Assembly (NCBI GenBank): GCA_021787595.1
Contig: JAJYLQ010000002.1
Coordinates: 124,001-188,000 of the forward strand
DNA length: 64,000 nt
Reading direction: 5' to 3'
Origin: Chloroflexota bacterium
GTDB lineage: Bacteria; Chloroflexota; Anaerolineae; Anaerolineales; Villigracilaceae
Position numbers and translations under genes: made by a program. Of the stretch, positions 60,096-64,000 are shown one piece after another. The notes beneath the pieces are model-generated. The model was not told where the DNA came from. It was given only the letters and a program-made list of their open reading frames with translations, and did no database searches. Each line of letters starts with the position of its first letter. Position 1 is the first letter of the stretch.

Positions 60096-60206
60096 TCATT
60101 GCCATGCTGAGGCGGCCAGCAAACTGACTTTCAACCCGAAGAAGGGATGAATCAACAGGCCCGCCAGCGGGAGCGTACACATCCAGATTGCGATTGCAAG
60201 CACCAT
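60096..60206 (-). CDS. Possible 36-residue membrane ORF
   Basis: A short frame (ATG 60206) with two hydrophobic stretches (VLAIAIWMCTLPLAGLL and LKVSLLAASAW). No ribosome binding site is visible. It may be the C-terminal remnant of a longer membrane protein or chance coding. The surrounding 236 bp contains no other gene. Confidence 0.25.
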   Translation of the reverse strand: MVLAIAIWMCTLPLAGLLIHPFFGLKVSLLAASAWQ

Positions 60207-60284
60207 GTTATCGAGGTGATTCGCAGCGCTTCACAATATCTCTGGTGGGCCTGTTCAGGCACATAACGAAATCCAAACTTGATT

Positions 60285-60878
60285 TCACTTCGTGTTAGCC
60301 CTGGCGTTTCGGCCAGCGAGCAGCGGAGCGGAAGCCAGGAAGCCCCATCGTCCAAGCCGTGAGGTCAGCCAACTGTCCATGCCCCAATACAATCCGGCAG
60401 ACGAGAAGAACAGCAGCGCAAAAACAGGTACGTAGATGATCGCCGCGCCAATGTCCGTTGCGCCCGGTCCGTACGGGCCGCCAAAGCCTTCCGCCACAGA
60501 CCAGATGATCAGGGAAAGCAAAGCGCCGCCAACGTAGCCGACATTGCTGAAGAGACCCAGGATCAGGCTGATGGCAAGCGCCGTTTCCAGGATCGCCACG
60601 ATGATGGCAAAGGCGGTGGGATCAATTTGCATGATGCCTTGCCAGAAATTGATCCAGGATTGAACGGCGGGTGGCTGGCCGTCCAGTGCGCTGGTCAGGT
60701 AGCCGCTAAAATTCTGGATAAAATCCGGCTGCCATTTGAGCCAGGCATTGATCACCCAGATCAGGCCCATGGCAATACGCACCGCGGCAATACCCTTCGT
60801 GCGCCATCCTTCCAGCGCAATGGCGCTCGTCCGCGTGTTGGGCTGCGCGCCCAGATGAGTTGTAACGCTCGCTGTCAT
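60285..60878 (-). CDS. DoxX-like membrane protein
   Basis: The 197-residue protein has about four helices (about 30-50, 90-112, 115-135, 145-170). The pattern IAMGLIWVINAWLKWQPDF and ILGLFSNVGYVGGALLSLIIW matches DoxX/TQO-small-subunit-type quinone-linked oxidoreductase proteins. Such proteins often accompany thiol or metal redox genes. The longest frame starts at ATG 60878; GGAAAGGAA lies upstream. No enzymatic partner is evident. Confidence 0.78.
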   Translation of the reverse strand: MTASVTTHLGAQPNTRTSAIALEGWRTKGIAAVRIAMGLIWVINAWLKWQPDFIQNFSGYLTSALDGQPPAVQSWINFWQGIMQIDPTAFAIIVAILETALAISLILGLFSNVGYVGGALLSLIIWSVAEGFGGPYGPGATDIGAAIIYVPVFALLFFSSAGLYWGMDSWLTSRLGRWGFLASAPLLAGRNARANTK

Positions 60879-61132
60879 TTCAGTATTCCTTTCCTTGTCT
60901 TGATTTGCGGGAACCGCATGGCATCCCAGCCATCAAAACGTATTGTGTGATATGGCACATTGTAGGGCTTTGCCTGAAGATTCCCAAGCGCCGTTTATCG
61001 CATGTTTCGATAGGCATTTTGGCCTATGTAAAATTCAGGCTCTGGATATGACATGACCAGAGCCTGAGGCGAAGTCCATTCGGGCAGATCGATATGGCAA
61101 CATATATCGTGCCAATGATCATCACCAATTAG

Positions 61133-61305
61133 TATTACCGCGCAAGGTCGAGCAATCGTTCCCTGCCAATTCTCCCTCACCCTTTCCCTCTCCCAAAGGG
61201 AGAGGGGACTCCCTTCCCCATTCGGGGGAAGGGTTGGGGATGAGGGCGAAAACGGTAGAAAAGCCATGAGCAGAACCCTCAATGCTCTAACTTTGCGCTG
61301 TAATG
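61133..61305 (-). mobile_element. 173-bp inverted-end element, copy 4
   Basis: The fourth copy, in reverse orientation, flanked by TTAG (61129-61132 and 61306-61309). It occupies most of the 446-bp gap between the DoxX-like and TetR genes; the remainder (60879-61128) shows no gene. Confidence 0.9.
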
Positions 61306-61324
61306 TTAGTCGGCCGAGACATGT

Positions 61325-61969
61325 CTACTCGCCATCCCGCAGCCCAAACGCATCGCGGACGGCTGCGCGCTGCAAGCGGTGGAACGTCTTTGCCAGATCT
61401 TCGAAGGTGTGGGGCTGGCGTTTCTCCAGCCACCATTGCAGCAGCTCGATCTGCGCCCCGGCCAGATAATTCGCCAGCACATCGAGCGGGATGCTGCTAT
61501 CGGATTCAGTAAACGCGGCGCGCAGGCTGGCTTGGATTTCACGCGCGCTTTTTTCGCGGATCCGCCGCAGGATCAGCTGACTATCCTTGCCATGAAAGAC
61601 GGAATACAACCGCGCCCGCGCCTCCTCCAGATGCCGATATGCCGCGACCGTGCTTGGCGGCGCTTCCTGCGACAAGAGTTCTTCCCGCGATAAGGGATGG
61701 AGCGATCCGATTCGGAACTCGCTGACGATGGCTTCGTGGCAGCCAATGAATAATTCGTCCTTGCTGTTGTAATGCTGATAGAAAGTGGTGCGCCCCACGT
61801 TGGCGCGATCCACGATCTCCTGGATCGTGATTGCATCATAGCCGCGTTCGCCGATCAGTTCGATCAGCGCCTTTTGCAGGAGTTCGCGCGTCCGTTTTGG
61901 TCGTCGGTCAGGTTTTGCCAAGAGGTCTCCTCGGGTTTTGATTTTACTCCACCGCAACACGGAAAGCAT
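61325..61969 (-). CDS. TetR/AcrR-family transcriptional regulator
   Basis: With ATG 61969 the protein has 214 residues. The helix-turn-helix is in AITIQEIVDRANVGRTTFYQHY (about 47-68), followed by a C-terminal ligand-binding domain. A TTG at 61921 with AGGAG 5 nt upstream gives a 198-residue form that starts just before the DNA-binding region; it may be the true start. The ORF upstream to 62194 is unlikely. A perfect inverted repeat (61982-62011) just upstream suggests autoregulation and control of the divergent methyltransferase gene. Confidence 0.85.
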   Translation of the reverse strand: MLSVLRWSKIKTRGDLLAKPDRRPKRTRELLQKALIELIGERGYDAITIQEIVDRANVGRTTFYQHYNSKDELFIGCHEAIVSEFRIGSLHPLSREELLSQEAPPSTVAAYRHLEEARARLYSVFHGKDSQLILRRIREKSAREIQASLRAAFTESDSSIPLDVLANYLAGAQIELLQWWLEKRQPHTFEDLAKTFHRLQRAAVRDAFGLRDGE

Positions 61970-61981
61970 CGGACGAAACGA

Positions 61982-62011
61982 TTCCGAACAATCCGCTCGA
62001 TCTGTTCGGAA
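61982..62011. promoter_or_regulatory. Operator-like inverted repeat upstream of the TetR gene
   Basis: TTCCGAACA (61982-61990) and TGTTCGGAA (62003-62011) form a perfect 9-bp inverted repeat with a 12-bp centre, the usual layout of a TetR operator. The remaining gap (62012-62408) contains a GTGGCGCC-GGCGCCAC palindrome near 62271-62288 and no gene. Confidence 0.65.
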
Positions 62012-62408
62012 ACGAACACTGCCCGAGGTTTGATTATTGACCTCATCCGTGAAACAGCGTAGTATGGGTATCGAACGTTGAAACTCTGCCTGAAGAAAAT
62101 AGGTGTGCTTCATGGTTCGCGCAGTGAAAACCATGTTCACAGATTCGGGAGTCAGCGAAGAGAATATTCGCGCTGAAGAGTTCGCCGGATTCAATGTGAA
62201 TGAAATTCATAACTGATGTTACGCAGCGGCTCGTTTCGGCGGGATCAATCCCTGCCTCAGTCCATGAAAGTGGCGCCAAGGCGCCACTCGTTACGCCAAC
62301 CCGCAGGCGTCGCCGTGGCGGCAGCTTCCAAGCCCTGAGCCGGGGATTTATCCCCGCTGGCTGCGTAAGGTGAGTTCATAAGATCAATAACTGAGCAACA
62401 AGGAAAGG

Positions 62409-63119
62409 ATGACAAATATGCATTCGTTTGCAGGACACCAGCACAGGAAATCGGGTGAAGCGTCACCGAAGATAACCAGAGGCTTGGTTCTCGATACCGG
62501 CTGGCGCTACGATTTGATGGAGTGGTTCTTCGATACATTTTTCCTGCGAGGCAAGCTGCAGGAGCTTCGACAAAGAACGGCCGACCTCGCTCACGTTCAG
62601 AGTGGGGATAAGGTGTTGGATGTGGGCTGCGGCACAGGAACGCTGGCGATGTTCGTTGCACCGCGCGTCGGCGCGGCAGGTCGAGTCTTTGGCATTGATC
62701 CCGGCACGCAACAGATCGCTTGCGCTCGTTCCAAAGCGGCTCGACGAGACTTACCCATCGAATTCCAAGTCGGTGTGATCGAACATCTTGACTTTCCCGA
62801 CCGGACCTTTGACGTTGTCCTTAGCACGATCATGATGCACCATCTGTCCGACACTCTCAAGCGCCAGGGACTCGCTGAGATTTTCCGCGTCCTCAACCCT
62901 GGGGGACGATTGGTGATCGCTGATTTCAATCGTCCAGAAGAACAGCCGGCCCAATCCAAACGCTTCGGACCCGGTGGAAGCCGAATGGAAAATCTGGAGG
63001 CGCTCGTTAAGGAGGCCGGCTTCATACAAGTGGAAATGGACGAGATGCAACTTCCGCGATTTCCCGGTCATTCTGCGGGCTTCGCTGGCTTTGTCAGCGC
63101 AAAGAAGCCAACTTCTTAA
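62409..63119 (+). CDS. Class I SAM-dependent methyltransferase (UbiE-like)
   Basis: The 236-residue protein has the methyltransferase motif I VLDVGCGTGTLA near residue 73, acidic motif II FGIDPGTQQ near 98, post-I VLSTIMMHHL and motif III LNPGGRLVIADF near 169. This is the UbiE/Coq5 branch, which also includes arsenite methyltransferases; Cys ligands typical of ArsM are not visible. AAGGAAAGG precedes the first ATG; the ATG at 62418 is also possible. It is divergent from the TetR gene. Confidence 0.85.
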   Translation: MTNMHSFAGHQHRKSGEASPKITRGLVLDTGWRYDLMEWFFDTFFLRGKLQELRQRTADLAHVQSGDKVLDVGCGTGTLAMFVAPRVGAAGRVFGIDPGTQQIACARSKAARRDLPIEFQVGVIEHLDFPDRTFDVVLSTIMMHHLSDTLKRQGLAEIFRVLNPGGRLVIADFNRPEEQPAQSKRFGPGGSRMENLEALVKEAGFIQVEMDEMQLPRFPGHSAGFAGFVSAKKPTS

Positions 63120-63208
63120 AATGGATTTCGCTTGGTATGTGTATCATGTTCACCTGCCGCCGGAGTTCAAATCGAGCGCTATTCTCATGCCTGACTTGAC
63201 GTAGCGGC

Positions 63209-63397
63209 CTAATGGTGCGAGCCATGCTCGTCGTGGTGTTCGTGCTTCTGCGGATGGCCGTATTTGTGCGGGTCGGCATCGAATTTGCTGACGCAGTTCT
63301 GCGAGCAGAAATAAAACGTCCGCCCTTCATGTTCGCGCTTGGCGAACGCCTTTTCTGATTCGATCTCCATTCCGCAAACGGGATCTTTGACTTTCAT
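63209..63397 (-). CDS. YHS-domain protein
   Basis: A 62-residue protein with the YHS pattern: DPVCGMEIE near the start and EGRTFYFCSQNCVSKFDADP. YHS domains bind metal ions and occur in copper-ATPases and metallochaperones. The C-terminus is His-rich (HPQKHEHHDEHGSHH), supporting metal binding. AAAGGAGA precedes the ATG. It lies downstream of the cupredoxin gene of the CopA unit. Confidence 0.88.
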   Translation of the reverse strand: MKVKDPVCGMEIESEKAFAKREHEGRTFYFCSQNCVSKFDADPHKYGHPQKHEHHDEHGSHH

Positions 63398-63411
63398 CGT
63401 AATCTCCTTTC

Positions 63412-63789
63412 TTACTCAACGATCAATTTGCCGCGCAGCATGCCCATCTGGCACTGGAACTCGAATTCGCCGGTCTTATCGGGCATGAACTCCACGGACA
63501 CCGTTTCGCCTTCGGGGAGCCTGGCGCTCTTCTGAAAGTCTGGGATGAGTACCATCTCGGAGCAGGAGGCGGACTCTGAACGAACGAAGTTCAAGCGCAC
63601 CGGCTTGCCTTTCTCCACGACGATCACATCGGGCGTATAACCGCCCTTCACCAGCACCATCAGTTCCTGATATCCGCTGCTGGATACGGCGGCTTTCACG
63701 CCGGGCTTCTTCACCATCCAGAAGAACCAGACGATGGCTGCGATGGCCGCCAGGCCAAGTAGCGTTACGAAAATTTTATCGGGGGTCAT
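63412..63789 (-). CDS. Membrane-anchored cupredoxin domain protein
   Basis: The 125-residue protein has one N-terminal membrane helix (about 6-27) and a cupredoxin_1 type domain (about 40-125) with ligand-like residues in SCSEMVLIPDF and FQCQMGMLRG. This Cys/Met-rich form is typical of cupredoxins linked to copper ATPases. The ATG at 63789 has GGAG upstream; the longer frame runs through a palindromic repeat. The YHS gene follows after 15 bp. Confidence 0.82.
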   Translation of the reverse strand: MTPDKIFVTLLGLAAIAAIVWFFWMVKKPGVKAAVSSSGYQELMVLVKGGYTPDVIVVEKGKPVRLNFVRSESASCSEMVLIPDFQKSARLPEGETVSVEFMPDKTGEFEFQCQMGMLRGKLIVE

Positions 63790-63812
63790 AATCTTTTCTC
63801 CAATTCTGTTTC

Positions 63813-63869
63813 TGTCATTGCGAGCAATCCCTGTTTCGAGGAGAATGCTTCCCGAAGACTCGCAATGAC
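63813..63869. repeat. TGTCATTGCGAG-type palindrome
   Basis: TGTCATTGCGAGC (63813-63825) faces CTCGCAATGACG (63858-63869). It lies between the ATPase gene and the cupredoxin gene. Related units occur at 27049, 29536 and 36546. Confidence 0.65.
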
Positions 63870-63877
63870 GAATGTAA

Positions 63878-64000
63878 TCAAGCCGGTTTCCAGCTCTTGA
63901 GCCGGTTGGCATTGCTGATGACGGTCACACTGCTGAATGCCATCGCTAATCCGGCCAGGATGGGTGAGAGCAAAATGCCGAAGAATGGATACAGCACACC
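63878..64000 (-). CDS. copA: Copper-translocating P-type ATPase, C-terminal end (partial)
   Basis: The last 40 codons of a gene that continues beyond the window. The translated end contains [20 protein letters not shown] and SNANRLK, which match the final two membrane helices of CopA-type (P1B) ATPases. It exports copper or a related metal using ATP. It is the first gene of the unit with the cupredoxin and YHS genes, in the direction of transcription. Confidence 0.85.
   Translation of the reverse strand, partial: GVLYPFFGILLSPILAGLAMAFSSVTVISNANRLKSWKPA

Noticed and set aside
60995-61282. Open frame through the 173-bp element (also in the other copies)
   Set aside because: The peptide is encoded only by the repeat and has no start context; not a gene by itself.

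Overview
The window reads as a chromosomal contig from a Chloroflexota bacterium, probably class Anaerolineae. This placement is inferred from gene content only: many Cys-anchored or membrane-anchored secreted proteins with Thr/Pro-rich linkers, a fused-E1 2-oxoacid dehydrogenase, an inositol-phosphate synthase, a geranylgeranyl-reductase-type oxidoreductase, and several palindromic repeat families. No rRNA marker is present. Coding density is high and genes lie on both strands. I see no prophage, plasmid origin or CRISPR array.

Layout. 0-4.8 kb: the 3' end of inositol-phosphate synthase, a polysaccharide-deacetylase-like lipoprotein, a HIT protein, a LysM surface protein, an SDR epimerase and a lipoprotein. 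4.8-7.9 kb: a DNA methyltransferase, a GT-C membrane protein coupled to it, and a protein with PD-(D/E)XK-like residues (possible restriction-modification remnant). 7.9-12.6 kb: a C39-like peptidase/TPR protein, a response regulator, an FGE-domain lipoprotein, and metK behind a clear SAM-I riboswitch. 12.8-18.1 kb: a B12/radical-SAM enzyme, a RAYT transposase, a 5' fragment duplicated from the distant E1 gene, MOSC and DinB proteins, and miaB. 18.2-25.5 kb: a frameshifted GT87-like gene, two tRNA-Ser genes, lipoproteins, a large membrane protein and hutU. 25.5-30.7 kb: an Rrf2 regulator, radA (with an in-frame palindrome insertion) and dus. 30.8-38.0 kb: a 2-oxoacid dehydrogenase locus, E1 (alpha-beta fusion), E2 and E3, interrupted by a four-helix-bundle (S23/bAvd-like) gene and two unrelated enzymes. 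38.0-39.4 kb: two toxin-antitoxin-like pairs downstream of the E3 gene. The first is bracketed by a 76-bp duplication of the E3 3' end. 39.4-55 kb: a cupin, a secreted metalloprotease, ClpC, an acetyltransferase, a second C39/TPR protein, a second four-helix-bundle gene, SbcD-like nuclease, MFS transporter, HD hydrolase, DegV, YebC and RuvC. 55-64 kb: a flavin oxidoreductase, then a metal/thiol-redox cluster (TlpA-like thioredoxin, CcdA-like protein, two cupredoxins, HMA protein, DoxX, TetR regulator, methyltransferase, YHS protein, end of a CopA-type ATPase).

The most unusual content is the repeat biology. There are four 173-bp elements with inverted ends and matching 4-bp flanks; one lies in frame inside a four-helix-bundle gene, where removal of the element plus one flank restores the reading frame exactly. 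Two four-helix-bundle genes each sit between oppositely oriented arrays of a short iterated motif, different at each locus. GTAGGGGC-type palindromes occur with a RAYT gene and inside radA. Five genes have a TATAAT box 6-7 nt before the start codon, implying leaderless mRNAs.
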